From the NCBI GenBank assembly GCA_903846075.1, contig CAIMZW010000068.1, forward strand, positions 1-34,193: a DNA stretch of 34,193 nucleotides, given 5' to 3'. This DNA comes from an uncultured Actinomycetes bacterium. GTDB lineage: Bacteria > Actinomycetota > Actinomycetes > Nanopelagicales > Nanopelagicaceae. Position numbers and translations under genes: made by a program. The notes beneath the pieces are model-generated. The model saw only the letters and a program-made list of their open reading frames with translations, was not told where the DNA came from and ran no database searches. Below, piece by piece: positions 8,772 through 17,838 of this stretch; position 1 is the stretch's first letter; the number at the start of each line of letters is the position of its first letter.

Positions 8772-9599
8772 GTGGCTTACACAGCAGCAGATGTAAAGCG
8801 CTTGCGCGAAGCAACAGCCGCAGGCATGCTCGATTGCAAGAAGGCGCTTGATGAGGCAGATGGCGATTTTGAAAAAGCCATTGAAATCATCCGCGTTAAA
8901 GGTTTGAAGGGCGTTACCAAGCGCGAAGGTCGAACCACCTCAAATGGTCTCGTCATCGCAAAGACCGAAGGCAACCTCGGAGTTATTCTCGAACTTAACT
9001 GCGAGACTGACTTTGTTGCCAAGGGCGAGCGTTTCCAAGTGGTTGCAGATGAACTTCTGAACCACCTATTCACCACCCAAATCGGTGAATTGGATGCCTT
9101 CTTGGCTTCCACGATGGCCAATGGCAAGACCGTTCAATCTGTCGTCGATGAGGCAAATGCCACATTGGGCGAGAAGATTGAGGTTCGTCGAATTGGCGTT
9201 CTCTCCGGTTCTCCTGTCTCGGTTTATCTACACCGCACCAGCCCTGACCTACCACCACAGGTTGGCGTACTCGTTCAACTTGCATCTGAGGCTCTCGAAG
9301 CCGGTAAAGATATTGCTCAGCACATTGCGGCCTTCGCGCCACAATTTGTTCGACGCGAAGATATCCCTGCCGACCTCATTGAGAACGAGCGTCGAATCGC
9401 AGAAGAGACTGCCCGCAACGAAGGCAAGCCAGAAGCTTCCATTGAGAAGATCGTGGCTGGCCGAGTTACTGGTTTCGTCAAGGAAGTTAGCTTGATCGAA
9501 CAATCTTTTGCTAAGGATGCCAAGAAGACGGTTCAACAGATTTTGGATGAGGCAAAGACCGCCGTGTCGGCCTTCCATCGATTCCGAGTTGGGCAATAA
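8772..9599 (+). CDS. tsf: Elongation factor Ts
   Basis: Guanine-nucleotide exchange factor that releases GDP from EF-Tu. The 275-residue product begins with a GTG codon (MAYTAADVKRLREATAAGMLDCKKAL), preceded by GGAGAG about eight bases upstream. The N-terminal UBA-like domain (about 1-50) carries the family signature LREATAAGMLDCKKAL; the core carries the ELNCETDFVAKGERF block near residue 80 that inserts into EF-Tu, followed by the two coiled subdomains. It follows rpsB after 70 bases that contain two close copies of a TTCTAACTAAA stretch but no gene. pyrH begins 44 bases after its stop. Confidence 0.97.
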   Translation: MAYTAADVKRLREATAAGMLDCKKALDEADGDFEKAIEIIRVKGLKGVTKREGRTTSNGLVIAKTEGNLGVILELNCETDFVAKGERFQVVADELLNHLFTTQIGELDAFLASTMANGKTVQSVVDEANATLGEKIEVRRIGVLSGSPVSVYLHRTSPDLPPQVGVLVQLASEALEAGKDIAQHIAAFAPQFVRREDIPADLIENERRIAEETARNEGKPEASIEKIVAGRVTGFVKEVSLIEQSFAKDAKKTVQQILDEAKTAVSAFHRFRVGQ

Positions 9600-9628
9600 T
9601 CTTTCTACCAAAGTAACTAATTTCTAGA

Positions 9629-9677
9629 TAAGGAGCACTCCCTATGGCCCGCGAAGGTTACAAGAGAGTGCTCCTTA
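9629..9677 (+). promoter_or_regulatory. Hairpin burying the pyrH ribosome-binding site and start
   Basis: TAAGGAGCACTC (9629-9640) is perfectly complementary to GAGTGCTCCTTA (9666-9677), a 12-bp stem. The left arm contains the AAGGAG ribosome-binding site (9630-9635); the 25-base loop holds the pyrH ATG (9644); the right arm is codons 8-12 of pyrH. If it forms in the mRNA, it hides the ribosome-binding site. The pairing is read directly from sequence; regulatory function is inferred. Confidence 0.65.
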
Positions 9678-10360
9678 AACTTTCTGGAGAAGTTTTTGGT
9701 GGCGCTAAGGGAATCGGGGTAGATCCCGATGTCGTACACGGAATTGCTACTCAGATTGCTGATGTGGTTCATCAGGGAACTGAAATCGCAGTTGTCGTTG
9801 GCGGTGGCAATTATTTTCGAGGCTCGGAATTGCAAATGCGCGGAATGGATCGAGCTCGTGCCGATTACATGGGCATGCTCGGTACCGTGATGAACTGCCT
9901 AGCCTTGCAAGATTTCTTGGAAAAAGAGGGTATCGAAACTCGAGTTCAAACTGCCATAACGATGGGTCAGGTCGCCGAGCCATACATTCCACGTCGCGCA
10001 ATCCGCCACCTGCAAAAAGGCCGAGTCGTCATATTTGGCGCCGGTGCCGGAATGCCATTTTTTACCACCGACACAGTGGCGGCACAACGGGCGCTGGAAA
10101 TCGGTGCCGAAGCTTTGCTCTTGGCAAAGAGCGGGGTAGACGGGGTTTATTCCGCAGATCCAAAGAAGGATCCCAGCGCAACCAAATACGAACATGTCAG
10201 CTTTGACGAAGTCTTGAAGCAGTCCTTAGGGGTGGCAGATGCTGCTGCATTTAGTCTCTGCCGAGAAAATAAACTTCCCATCGTTGTCTTTGATCTGCTA
10301 AATGAGGGCAATATCGCACGTGCAGTCAGAGGCGAATCCATCGGGACCTTAGTTTCCTGA
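9644..10360 (+). CDS. pyrH: Uridylate kinase (UMP kinase)
   Basis: Bacterial UMP kinase of the amino-acid-kinase fold; phosphorylates UMP to UDP with ATP, acts as a hexamer, and in many bacteria is inhibited by UTP and stimulated by GTP. 238 residues, normal length. Visible blocks: [12 protein letters not shown] (residues 7-18, ATP-binding), [10 protein letters not shown] (about 51-60), [13 protein letters not shown] and the nucleotide-binding [15 protein letters not shown]. The ATG at 9644 has AAGGAG eight bases upstream, but this signal is paired with codons 8-12 in a 12-bp hairpin. It lies between tsf and frr in the conserved bacterial order; frr follows after 61 bases. Confidence 0.97.
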   Translation: MAREGYKRVLLKLSGEVFGGAKGIGVDPDVVHGIATQIADVVHQGTEIAVVVGGGNYFRGSELQMRGMDRARADYMGMLGTVMNCLALQDFLEKEGIETRVQTAITMGQVAEPYIPRRAIRHLQKGRVVIFGAGAGMPFFTTDTVAAQRALEIGAEALLLAKSGVDGVYSADPKKDPSATKYEHVSFDEVLKQSLGVADAAAFSLCRENKLPIVVFDLLNEGNIARAVRGESIGTLVS

Positions 10361-10421
10361 ACCTTTATAGTTGACCAATAGTGAAGTGTTTTTAGTTTTC
10401 TAGATATGTAAAAGGAGCAAG

Positions 10422-10985
10422 ATGTCTGACCTAACCGAAACCCTCGCCGATGCGGGGACGAAAATGTCCAAGGCAATTGAGGTTGCCAAGGAAGAGTTCG
10501 GGGCGATTCGAACTGGGCGGGCACATCCAGCCATGTTCTCCAAGATTGTCGTTGAGTACTACGGGACCTATACGCCGCTTGCTCAATTAGCCACAATTCA
10601 AGTTCCCGAAGCCAGAACCGCCATCATCTCCCCCTTTGATAAGAGCGCAATGGCCGCCGTCGAAAAGGCGATTCGAGATTCCGATCTGGGTGTGAATCCG
10701 GCCTCAGATGGCGTAGTAGTTCGAGTTAACTTTCCGCAGTTGACTGAGGAACGGCGCAAGGAGTACATCAAAGTTGCCCGGGCCAAGGCCGAAGATTCAC
10801 GTGTCTCCATTCGTAACATTCGCCGGGCAGCCAAAGAGGCGATGGAAAAGATGGAGAAAGATGGCGAAATTGGCAAGGATGATGTTGCCCGCGCCGAAAA
10901 AGATTTAGAGAAAGTCACTTCCGAGCACGTGACGAAGGTCGATGACCTGCTCAAACATAAGGAATCCGAACTTCTCGAAGTTTAA
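10422..10985 (+). CDS. frr: Ribosome recycling factor
   Basis: Splits post-termination ribosomes together with EF-G and IF3. 187 residues, typical size. The N-terminal helix begins MSDLTETLADAGTKMSKAI, followed by the strongly conserved RTGRAHPAMFSKIVVEYYGTYTPL block and the IRDSDLGVNPASDG and FPQLTEERRKEYIKVA segments of the two-domain L-shaped fold. The ATG has AAAGGAG about six bases upstream. The 61-base gap after pyrH contains TTGACC at 10371 but no matching -10 at proper distance, so co-transcription with pyrH is the simpler reading. cdsA begins five bases after the stop. Confidence 0.97.
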   Translation: MSDLTETLADAGTKMSKAIEVAKEEFGAIRTGRAHPAMFSKIVVEYYGTYTPLAQLATIQVPEARTAIISPFDKSAMAAVEKAIRDSDLGVNPASDGVVVRVNFPQLTEERRKEYIKVARAKAEDSRVSIRNIRRAAKEAMEKMEKDGEIGKDDVARAEKDLEKVTSEHVTKVDDLLKHKESELLEV

Positions 10986-10990
10986 ATTCC

Positions 10991-11839
10991 ATGGATGATT
11001 TACATTCGATAAACGAGGCCATCAATAATCGGGCAGGGCGCAAACTCCTGCCTTCCATTCTCGTCTCGCTCTCGATTATGGCGCTCGTCTTCGGATCGAT
11101 CTATTACCTACCTATTGCTTTTGGCGTCCTCATCTGGGTTGCTGTCCTTCTGGCGTTACGTGAACTCCTTCGCGCTTACCGATCAAGTGGAATCGAGATT
11201 CCAGAACTTCCTGTTTTCATTGCAGCTTCGGCGCTAATTATTTCGGCTTGGTATGGCCGAGTTTCTGGACTCTCTGTGGCTATGGCGATCGCAGTACCCA
11301 ATCTCTTGGTCTTTCTTCTCTTTAAAAGTCCTAAGGATTTTCTCAAGCGGGCGAGCGCGGCTGCCTTTGCAATCTTTTATATTCCTTTTCTCGGTGGATT
11401 CATTCTTCTCCTTGCTCACCATGACGATGGGGGAGCACGAATATTGGCATTGGTCGTTTTAGTAAGTTGCAATGACACCTTCGCTTATATCTTCGGACTG
11501 CTCTTTGGGCGCCATAAATTAGCTCCTCACGTTAGTCCCAAGAAAACATGGGAAGGAATAATCGGCGCCTTCTTGGCGACCACGATTGGTTCGGCCTTGA
11601 CCTTTCATTACGCCTTACATTCTCATTGGTGGCTTGGCGCGGGCATTGGGTTGATGGCCGTGGTGACTGCTACTTGTGGCGATCTCATTGAATCGGCAGT
11701 AAAGCGAGATCTGGCCATCAAAGATATGGGTTCCATTCTTCCCGGCCATGGCGGAATTTTGGATCGGATTGACTCCGTTCTCTTTACTGCCCCAGCAGTT
11801 TGGTTTGTTCTAGAAGTCATTAAACATTTTCACTTATAA
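10991..11839 (+). CDS. cdsA: Phosphatidate cytidylyltransferase
   Basis: Integral membrane enzyme that makes CDP-diacylglycerol from phosphatidate and CTP, the branch point of phospholipid synthesis. 282 residues with about eight hydrophobic segments. The C-terminal signature is complete: SPKKTWEG near residue 185 and S-A-V-K-R-D-L-A-I-K-D-M-G with LPGHGGILDRIDS near 235-262, which hold the metal-binding acids. It follows frr with a five-base gap, so the frr-cdsA pair is likely one transcript; this neighbour pair is common to most actinobacteria. The 68 bases to rlmN are AT-rich. Confidence 0.95.
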   Translation: MDDLHSINEAINNRAGRKLLPSILVSLSIMALVFGSIYYLPIAFGVLIWVAVLLALRELLRAYRSSGIEIPELPVFIAASALIISAWYGRVSGLSVAMAIAVPNLLVFLLFKSPKDFLKRASAAAFAIFYIPFLGGFILLLAHHDDGGARILALVVLVSCNDTFAYIFGLLFGRHKLAPHVSPKKTWEGIIGAFLATTIGSALTFHYALHSHWWLGAGIGLMAVVTATCGDLIESAVKRDLAIKDMGSILPGHGGILDRIDSVLFTAPAVWFVLEVIKHFHL

Positions 11840-11857
11840 CTTCATTTATAACCAACC

Positions 11858-11863
11858 TATTAT
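11858..11863 (+). promoter_or_regulatory. Weak candidate -10 element before rlmN
   Basis: TATTAT stands in an unusually AT-rich patch (about 11833-11870) between cdsA and rlmN and could serve as a -10. No convincing -35 is seen at the expected distance, so this is only a possible start for the rlmN-aldehyde dehydrogenase transcript. Confidence 0.25.
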
Positions 11864-11907
11864 TTTTATTCCACAAGAGAAAGCGTTGACAGACCAGATG
11901 AGTCCAC

Positions 11908-13044
11908 ATGAGTAACGAAGCCAATCCAGAGCTGAAACTGGTCTTTGATGAGCCGAAGCAAAAAGTAAAGCCACCCAAACACTTTGCCGACCTTTCACCC
12001 GAGGAACGTAAAGCCCTTGCTCTTGAACTTGGTATTCCAGCCTTTCGAGCCAAGCAAATGGCCGTTCACTTCTTTACTCATTTCAATGATGATCCAGAAT
12101 CATGGAGCGACATTCCGAAAGAACTTCGGGAAACGATGGCCAAGGAGTTCACACCAAAATTAATTACCTTGGTTCGCTCAATCACCTGCGACGGTGGTAA
12201 GACTCGAAAGGATCTCTGGAAGTTACATGACGGAGTTCTCGTCGAGAGCGTCCTGATGCGATACACCGACCGAACCACTGTTTGTATTTCTAGCCAAGCT
12301 GGATGTGGCATGAACTGTCCATTTTGTGCAACTGGACAAGCTGGATTGACTCGCAATTTAACGGCTGGAGAGATTACCGCCCAGGTTGTTGCAGCCGCCA
12401 AGGCATGTGCTTCGGGCGAATTGCCAGGTGGTCCGACCAGACTCTCCAATGTGGTCTTCATGGGCATGGGAGAACCCATGGCCAACTACAACGCAATAAT
12501 GCGTTCAGTTCGAAATATCACCTCGCCGCAGCCAGATGGTCTGGGTATCGGTGCTAGATCGGTAACGGTTTCGACCGTTGGTTTAGTAAATGGAATCGAG
12601 AAGTTAACGAAAGAAAATTTGCCTGTCACTCTCGCAGTCTCACTACATACCCCTGATGATGAACTCCGGGACACTTTGGTTCCGATCAACTCCAGGTGGA
12701 AAGTAAGGGAAGTACTGGAGGCTGCAGATAAGTACGAGGCCGCAACAGGTCGCCGGTACTCCATCGAGTACGCGCTGATCCGAGATATCAATGACCAAGC
12801 CTGGCGTGCAGATCTTTTGGGTCGATTGCTGCGAAATCGAAATGCGCACGTAAATTTGATTCCACTCAATCCCACTCCTGGGTCAAAATGGACCGCATCA
12901 AGACCACACGATGAAGCGGAGTTTGTACGAATTTTGGAAGGTTACGGAGTCGCCGTGACCGTTCGTGATACTCGAGGTCGAGAAATTGATGGCGCATGTG
13001 GTCAACTCGCAGCCGCCGAGATAGCCTCTACACCAGCAGAATAA
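11908..13044 (+). CDS. rlmN: 23S rRNA (adenine2503-C2)/tRNA methyltransferase RlmN
   Basis: Radical-SAM methyltransferase that methylates C2 of A2503 in 23S rRNA and of A37 in some tRNAs. 378 residues. The [4Fe-4S] ligands are C133, C137 and C140 in [14 protein letters not shown]; the second mechanistic cysteine C364 lies in EIDGACGQL; the SAM-binding [11 protein letters not shown] block is near 191. An N-terminal acidic/lysine-rich extension precedes the helical domain. Start is at 11908; an ATG at 11898 in another frame makes a five-codon mini-ORF (ending TAA at 11915) that overlaps it. No clear ribosome-binding site is present at the usual distance. The aldehyde dehydrogenase gene begins 19 bases after its stop. 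Confidence 0.96.
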   Translation: MSNEANPELKLVFDEPKQKVKPPKHFADLSPEERKALALELGIPAFRAKQMAVHFFTHFNDDPESWSDIPKELRETMAKEFTPKLITLVRSITCDGGKTRKDLWKLHDGVLVESVLMRYTDRTTVCISSQAGCGMNCPFCATGQAGLTRNLTAGEITAQVVAAAKACASGELPGGPTRLSNVVFMGMGEPMANYNAIMRSVRNITSPQPDGLGIGARSVTVSTVGLVNGIEKLTKENLPVTLAVSLHTPDDELRDTLVPINSRWKVREVLEAADKYEAATGRRYSIEYALIRDINDQAWRADLLGRLLRNRNAHVNLIPLNPTPGSKWTASRPHDEAEFVRILEGYGVAVTVRDTRGREIDGACGQLAAAEIASTPAE

Positions 13045-13063
13045 GAATCAAGGAGCTAAGTAC

Positions 13064-14491
13064 ATGGCATCGTTGCAGAACTTCATTGCGGGTAAATCTC
13101 TACCTTCACTCTCCGGTGAAACCAGCGAGATAATCAATCCGGCAACCGGAAAGGTCTACACAACCGCACCGGTCTCTTCCTCGGAAGATATCGATGCTGC
13201 AATGTCAGCGGCCGTTTCTGGATTTGAAGTCTGGCGCGATTCCACTCCATCTGAACGGCAACGAGCGCTATTAAAAATTGCAGATGCAATCGAGTCACGT
13301 GCTGAAGAACTTATTGCGGTCGAAAGTGAAAACACGGGCAAGCCACTTGCACTGACCGCTTCTGAAGAGATGCCGCCCATGCTCGATCAAATTCGTTTCT
13401 TCGCCGGAGCAGCCAGAAACCTAGAGGGTCGTTCTGCTGGGGAGTACATGCGGGGAATGACTTCTTTCATTCGTCGCGAACCAATTGGAATTTGTGCCCA
13501 GGTCACACCGTGGAACTACCCCATGATGATGGCTGTATGGAAGTGGGCTCCTGCAATCGCTGCGGGAAATGCTGTTGTTCTTAAGCCAAGCGATACCACT
13601 CCTGCCTCCACCGTTTGGATGGCCCAAGTCATGTCGGAATTTCTTCCAGAGGGCGTATTCAATGTGGTCTGCGGCGATCGGAATACCGGAGCGGCACTTG
13701 TTGCACATGACACTCCAGCCATGGTCTCCATTACGGGTTCTGTTCGAGCGGGGATTGAGGTTGCTAAATCCGCGGCGACAGATGTGAAGAAAGTCCACTT
13801 AGAACTCGGCGGCAAAGCGCCGGTCGTGGTCTTCGCCGATGCCAATCTTGAAGCGGCGGCCGAAGCGATTGCTATCGCGGGCTATTTCAATGCGGGCCAA
13901 GATTGCACCGCCGCAACCCGTGTCATGGTTGAAGCCTCTGCATACGATGATTTTGTGGCGCTACTTGGCGCCCAAGCTCGAGAAAATATTGCCACCGGCG
14001 GACCGACCGAAGATGTTCTCTATGGTCCAGTAAATAATGCCAACCAACTCGCCAGGGTTTCCGGTTTTATTGATCGAACCCCTAGCCATGCCTCTGTTGT
14101 GGCAGGCGGCGCCCAGGTTGCTCGGGATGGTTACTTCTACCTACCGACGGTTGTGGCTGGATTACGCCAGGATGATGAAATGATTCAAAACGAAATTTTT
14201 GGGCCAGTCATCACCGTTCAAAAATTCACTGATGAGGCCGAAGCGGTTCGTTTTGCGAACGGAGTCGCCTATGGGTTGGCTTCCAGTGTCTGGACTCGGG
14301 ATCATGGCCGAGCCATGAGAATGGCCAAAGCCTTTGATTTTGGTTGTGTCTGGATTAATACCCACATTCCACTCGTGGCTGAGATGCCTCACGGGGGATT
14401 TAAACATTCGGGCTACGGTAAAGATCTTTCCCAATATGGATTTGAGGACTACACCCGAATAAAACACGTAATGACCAATCTCAACGCTTAA
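13064..14491 (+). CDS. Aminobutyraldehyde-type NAD-dependent aldehyde dehydrogenase
   Basis: 475-residue member of the ALDH superfamily, closest by eye to gamma-aminobutyraldehyde dehydrogenases, which oxidise 4-aminobutanal (from putrescine) to GABA. Catalytic features are complete: N151 in TPWNYPMMM, K174 in LKPSDTTP, the NAD-binding ITGSVRAG, general base E247 in HLELGGKAP and nucleophile C281 in NAGQDCTAATRV. AAGGAG lies about eight bases before the ATG. The polyamine importer genes directly downstream support a polyamine substrate. Because there is also a ureohydrolase downstream, 4-guanidinobutanal is an alternative substrate, and sequence alone does not decide. It may also serve succinate semialdehyde, as no separate enzyme for that is in the window. 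Confidence 0.88.
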   Translation: MASLQNFIAGKSLPSLSGETSEIINPATGKVYTTAPVSSSEDIDAAMSAAVSGFEVWRDSTPSERQRALLKIADAIESRAEELIAVESENTGKPLALTASEEMPPMLDQIRFFAGAARNLEGRSAGEYMRGMTSFIRREPIGICAQVTPWNYPMMMAVWKWAPAIAAGNAVVLKPSDTTPASTVWMAQVMSEFLPEGVFNVVCGDRNTGAALVAHDTPAMVSITGSVRAGIEVAKSAATDVKKVHLELGGKAPVVVFADANLEAAAEAIAIAGYFNAGQDCTAATRVMVEASAYDDFVALLGAQARENIATGGPTEDVLYGPVNNANQLARVSGFIDRTPSHASVVAGGAQVARDGYFYLPTVVAGLRQDDEMIQNEIFGPVITVQKFTDEAEAVRFANGVAYGLASSVWTRDHGRAMRMAKAFDFGCVWINTHIPLVAEMPHGGFKHSGYGKDLSQYGFEDYTRIKHVMTNLNA

Positions 14492-14518
14492 AAAGGGCGT
14501 TCGAGAAAGAAACTGTGA

Positions 14519-14559
14519 ATCTCGTTATATCTATGTTAACTGCGCTCTCGTGGCGAGAT
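14519..14559. promoter_or_regulatory. Dyads between aldehyde dehydrogenase and potD
   Basis: This 126-base gap holds ATCTCG (14519-14524) and CGAGAT (14554-14559) as an inverted pair, and within it a tighter dyad TCTCG-TGG-CGAGA (14546-14558) followed by AT-rich sequence. Repeated use of the same half-site resembles a repressor operator for the importer operon. No confident -35/-10 pair could be named. Confidence 0.3.
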
Positions 14560-14617
14560 AATTAAATAGTTAGGACTAGGATTTCGCTCGCACCTTCGGC
14601 ATCTAGAGAAAGTAGCC

Positions 14618-15805
14618 ATGATGACTGCCTCCAGCAAAGATTTCTCCATACCCCCTGGAACCTCCGATCTAGTTTCCACCCCGTTCTCTCGCCGCGCACT
14701 TTTGGCTGGAGCCGGCGGATTGGGAGCCGCAGCGCTCCTAGGAACCGGATTTGAAACCGAATCAGCCCAAGCTGCTGGCGGAAGTGTCCGATGGGCAAAC
14801 TGGTCGCTCTATCTAGATTATGACAATAAAACAAAGAAGTACCCAACGCTCGAGGCGTTTATCAAGAAGACCGGAATTTCGGCGAAGTATTTTGAAGTTA
14901 TTGATGACAATGATTCCTTTACTGCCAAGGTGCAACCGCAGTTAAAGTTGAAGAAAGATATCGGCTACGACGTTGTCACCATGACCGAGTGGATGGCCGC
15001 CCGTTGGCTCGCTTCCGGTTTTGTTCAGAAATTTGATGATGCGGCCGTTCCTAATAAGAAGAACGTCCTGCCCTTCTTGCTTAATCGCCCGTTCGATCCA
15101 GGCCGCCACTACAGCCTTCCTTGGGCCGGAATTATTGCTGGCTTTGCGTGGAACAAGAAGAAGACCCCTAAAGGTATTCACACCATCGAACAACTTTTTG
15201 CCAAGGAGAATAAGGGCAAGATTGAAGTTCTCTCCGAGATGCGCGACACCATCGGTTTGGTCATGCTCTGGCAAGGAACTGATATTTCCAAACCATTCAC
15301 TGAAGATAAATTTATGAACGCGGTCGACTATGTCACCAAGATGATTCACGATGGATTTATCCGTCAGATCAAGGGACAGTCCTACCAAGAGGATTTGATT
15401 TCCGGCGATGCCACCGCAGTAATTGGTTGGTCTGGCGATATTAATCAGCTCAATCTTCAGAATCAAAACCAATTTGGTTTTGCTGTTCCCGAGAGCGGTG
15501 GAACTTTCTCCACCGATAACTTGATGATTCCATCTACCTCGACCAACAAAAAAGCTGCTGAGGCCTTGATCAATTATTACTACGATCCACTGGTTGCTGC
15601 CAAGGTTGCCAATTACATTACTTATATCTGCCCGGTAAATGGCGCACGAGAAGCGATGGCTAAGGTCAATCCAAAGCAAGTCAACAACACCTTGATTTTC
15701 CCAGATGACAAGATGTGGGCAAACCTGAAGGTCTTCCGTGGCTTGACTCCAACCGAGCAATTGAAGTTCTCCACCGCATTCCAGAAAGCAAGTGGTAACG
15801 GGTAA
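14618..15805 (+). CDS. potD: Polyamine ABC transporter substrate-binding protein (PotD-like)
   Basis: Extracellular solute-binding protein of the spermidine/putrescine family that delivers its ligand to the PotBC channel. 395 residues. A twin-arginine-type signal is visible: SRRALLAG at residues 24-31, a hydrophobic stretch to about 42, and an AQA cleavage-like site near 52. The mature part has the periplasmic-binding-protein fold with PotD landmarks: WANWSLYLD (substrate-cleft Trp/Tyr), DNDSFTAKV, YDVVTMTEWMA, LPWAGIIAGFAWN and VIGWSGDINQL. Start at the first of two adjacent ATGs, with GAGAAAG upstream; the second (14621) is equally possible. Three downstream genes supply the rest of the importer. 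Putrescine versus spermidine preference is not readable. Confidence 0.92.
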   Translation: MMTASSKDFSIPPGTSDLVSTPFSRRALLAGAGGLGAAALLGTGFETESAQAAGGSVRWANWSLYLDYDNKTKKYPTLEAFIKKTGISAKYFEVIDDNDSFTAKVQPQLKLKKDIGYDVVTMTEWMAARWLASGFVQKFDDAAVPNKKNVLPFLLNRPFDPGRHYSLPWAGIIAGFAWNKKKTPKGIHTIEQLFAKENKGKIEVLSEMRDTIGLVMLWQGTDISKPFTEDKFMNAVDYVTKMIHDGFIRQIKGQSYQEDLISGDATAVIGWSGDINQLNLQNQNQFGFAVPESGGTFSTDNLMIPSTSTNKKAAEALINYYYDPLVAAKVANYITYICPVNGAREAMAKVNPKQVNNTLIFPDDKMWANLKVFRGLTPTEQLKFSTAFQKASGNG

Positions 15806-16948
15806 GTGGCTGACGCTTCTAACTCCGCATCGGGAGACCTTCAGCTCTCTCACATCACAAAATCATTCGGTGAATTTGTCGCCGTAGATGATTTATCGCT
15901 TACTGTTCCCCAAGGTTCTTTCTTTGCTTTGTTGGGACCTTCAGGATGTGGCAAAACCACGACACTGCGCATGATTGCCGGGTTGGAAGATCCGACTTCA
16001 GGCACCATGCATATTGGTACCACCGACATTACAAATACCAGGCCATACAAGCGTCCGGTAAATACGGTTTTCCAGAACTATGCGCTCTTCCCGCACCTTT
16101 CTATTTTTGAAAACATTGCCTTCGGTCTTCGCCGACGAGGTGTTAAAGATGTTAAAGAGCAGGTCGATAAAGTTCTCGAACTTGTAGAGCTTCCTCATCT
16201 GGCCCAGCGCAAACCTTCTCAACTCTCCGGTGGCCAGCAACAGAGAATCGCAGTAGCTCGAGCAATCGTGAATCGGCCAGCTCTTCTTCTGCTCGATGAA
16301 CCACTTGGCGCTCTGGACTTGAAATTGCGCCGTCAAATGCAGATCGAGTTGAAATGGATCCAAACCGAGATTGGTTTGACCTTCGTTCACGTTACTCACG
16401 ATCAAGAAGAGGCTATGACTATGGCCGATACGATCGCGGTAATGAATGAAGGGCGGATCGAACAGATGGGCTCGCCTGCTGATCTCTACGACAACCCTAA
16501 GACTGCCTTCGTGGCAAACTTCCTCGGCCAATCCAATTTGATCAAAGGCAAGATTGAATCTAATGATGGCGCCAATCAGATTGTTGATCTTTTCGGTACC
16601 AAAGTCGCAGTTCCCAAGGCGAGATCCAGCGCCAAAGATTCTTCAATCTTGGTGGGAATTCGTCCGGAGAAGTTACGTATCCAACCCGAAGATATTGCTA
16701 TGTCTGGAAATATCTTGACTGGGGGAACTATTTCAGATGTCTCCTACATTGGCGTCAGCACGCAGTATCAAGTGGAGATGCCGTGGGGTCAGGAGCTCAT
16801 GGTCTTCGAGCAGAATGATGATGGCGTGGCGCCTTTAGACAAAGGCGATCGGGTCAAACTCTCCTGGGAGCCAATCTTTACCTTTGGACTAGATGGAAGC
16901 GAAGATGCCAATGCTGGTTCTGAGCTTCACATATCTGAAGACGAGTAG
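15806..16948 (+). CDS. potA: Polyamine ABC transporter ATP-binding protein (PotA-like)
   Basis: Cytoplasmic ATPase that drives polyamine import. 380 residues, beginning with GTG directly after the potD stop (TAAGTG), so translation is probably coupled. ATPase motifs: Walker [10 protein letters not shown] (44-52), Q-loop Q90 in [10 protein letters not shown], signature LSGGQQQR (140-147), Walker B LLLLDEP with E165, D-loop, and switch H198 in VTHDQEEAM. After about residue 245 comes the TOBE-type regulatory domain ([19 protein letters not shown]) typical of PotA/MalK-class ATPases. The potB start follows after two bases. Confidence 0.94.
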   Translation: MADASNSASGDLQLSHITKSFGEFVAVDDLSLTVPQGSFFALLGPSGCGKTTTLRMIAGLEDPTSGTMHIGTTDITNTRPYKRPVNTVFQNYALFPHLSIFENIAFGLRRRGVKDVKEQVDKVLELVELPHLAQRKPSQLSGGQQQRIAVARAIVNRPALLLLDEPLGALDLKLRRQMQIELKWIQTEIGLTFVHVTHDQEEAMTMADTIAVMNEGRIEQMGSPADLYDNPKTAFVANFLGQSNLIKGKIESNDGANQIVDLFGTKVAVPKARSSAKDSSILVGIRPEKLRIQPEDIAMSGNILTGGTISDVSYIGVSTQYQVEMPWGQELMVFEQNDDGVAPLDKGDRVKLSWEPIFTFGLDGSEDANAGSELHISEDE

Positions 16949-16950
16949 AG

Positions 16951-17838
16951 ATGGCTTTCCTTCACGCAACTGGCACAAAAGCCAAAGGTGGACTCAAACG
17001 TAAATCGTTAATTCCATACTTTCTCCTTCTGCCTGGCTTGATCTGGCTGGTTTTCTTCTTCCTTCTTCCCATCCTGACTTTGATTAGCACCTCGACAAAG
17101 ACTCCAGGGTTGGGAATTGGTGAATTTGATCAGACCTATCGATTTGCCAACTACTGGGATGCGATTGTTAACAGCCACAGCCAATTTATCCGATCCTTTG
17201 AATATGCCACGATCGCGACAATTCTTGCCTTGGTTATCGCCTATCCGTTGGCCTACGCAATTGCTTTCAAATCCGGTCGCTGGAAGAACACACTTCTCGT
17301 TCTGGTTGTTGCTCCGTTCTTCACCTCCTTTATTTTGCGAACAATCGCATGGAAGCAAATTTTGGGAAGCCAAGGCATCGTCTACAAATTATTGACCGAC
17401 CTTCACATCATCAGCACTCAGACTCACTTAACTGCCAGCCCTCTCGCAGTCGTTGCTGGTCTGACCTATAACTTTTTACCCTTCATGACTTTGCCGCTCT
17501 ATTCGAGTCTTGAACGGATCGATCCGCGAACTCTTGAAGCTGCTGGCGATCTCTATGCCAATGTGATTACAACTTTCCGAAAAGTTACCTTGCCACTGTC
17601 TATGCCCGGTGTGGTTGCCGGAACTTTGCTGACCTTCATTCCAGCAGCCGGTGATTATGTAAACGCAGACATCTTGGGTAATCCCGATACCAAGATGATC
17701 GGCAACGTCATCAATGCTAGATACCTTCAGATCGTTGACTACCCGACCGCTGCGGCACTCTCCTTCACTTTGATGATTGTTATTTTGGTGATGGTCATGA
17801 TCTACATCAAAAAAGCAGGAACTGAGGAACTAGTATGA
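16951..17838 (+). CDS. potB: Polyamine ABC transporter permease (PotB-like)
   Basis: Inner-membrane permease, 295 residues with about six hydrophobic segments: first at about residues 18-42 (FLLLPGLIWLVFFFLLP), the last ending near 288. The cytoplasmic EAA-type loop that docks the ATPase is visible as LEAAGDLYANVITTFRKVTLPLSMPG near residues 190-215. The segment AFKSGRWKNTLLVLVVAPFFTSFILRTIAW matches PotB/PotH proteins. Its TGA overlaps the potC ATG by four bases. It forms a heterodimer with PotC. Confidence 0.93.
   Translation: MAFLHATGTKAKGGLKRKSLIPYFLLLPGLIWLVFFFLLPILTLISTSTKTPGLGIGEFDQTYRFANYWDAIVNSHSQFIRSFEYATIATILALVIAYPLAYAIAFKSGRWKNTLLVLVVAPFFTSFILRTIAWKQILGSQGIVYKLLTDLHIISTQTHLTASPLAVVAGLTYNFLPFMTLPLYSSLERIDPRTLEAAGDLYANVITTFRKVTLPLSMPGVVAGTLLTFIPAAGDYVNADILGNPDTKMIGNVINARYLQIVDYPTAAALSFTLMIVILVMVMIYIKKAGTEELV

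Noticed and set aside
10371-10376. TTGACC as a -35 promoter element for frr
   Set aside because: No acceptable -10 at 16-18 bases; the TAGATA at 10401 is too far.
11886-11891. TTGACA as a -35 element for rlmN
   Set aside because: A -10 at 16-18 bases downstream would fall inside the coding sequence, and no TAnnnT is there.
14942-15853. 303-codon open frame on the minus strand opposite potD
   Set aside because: It is fully antisense to a gene with clear PotD motifs, has no recognisable domain or ribosome-binding site, and its composition follows from the codon bias of the sense gene.
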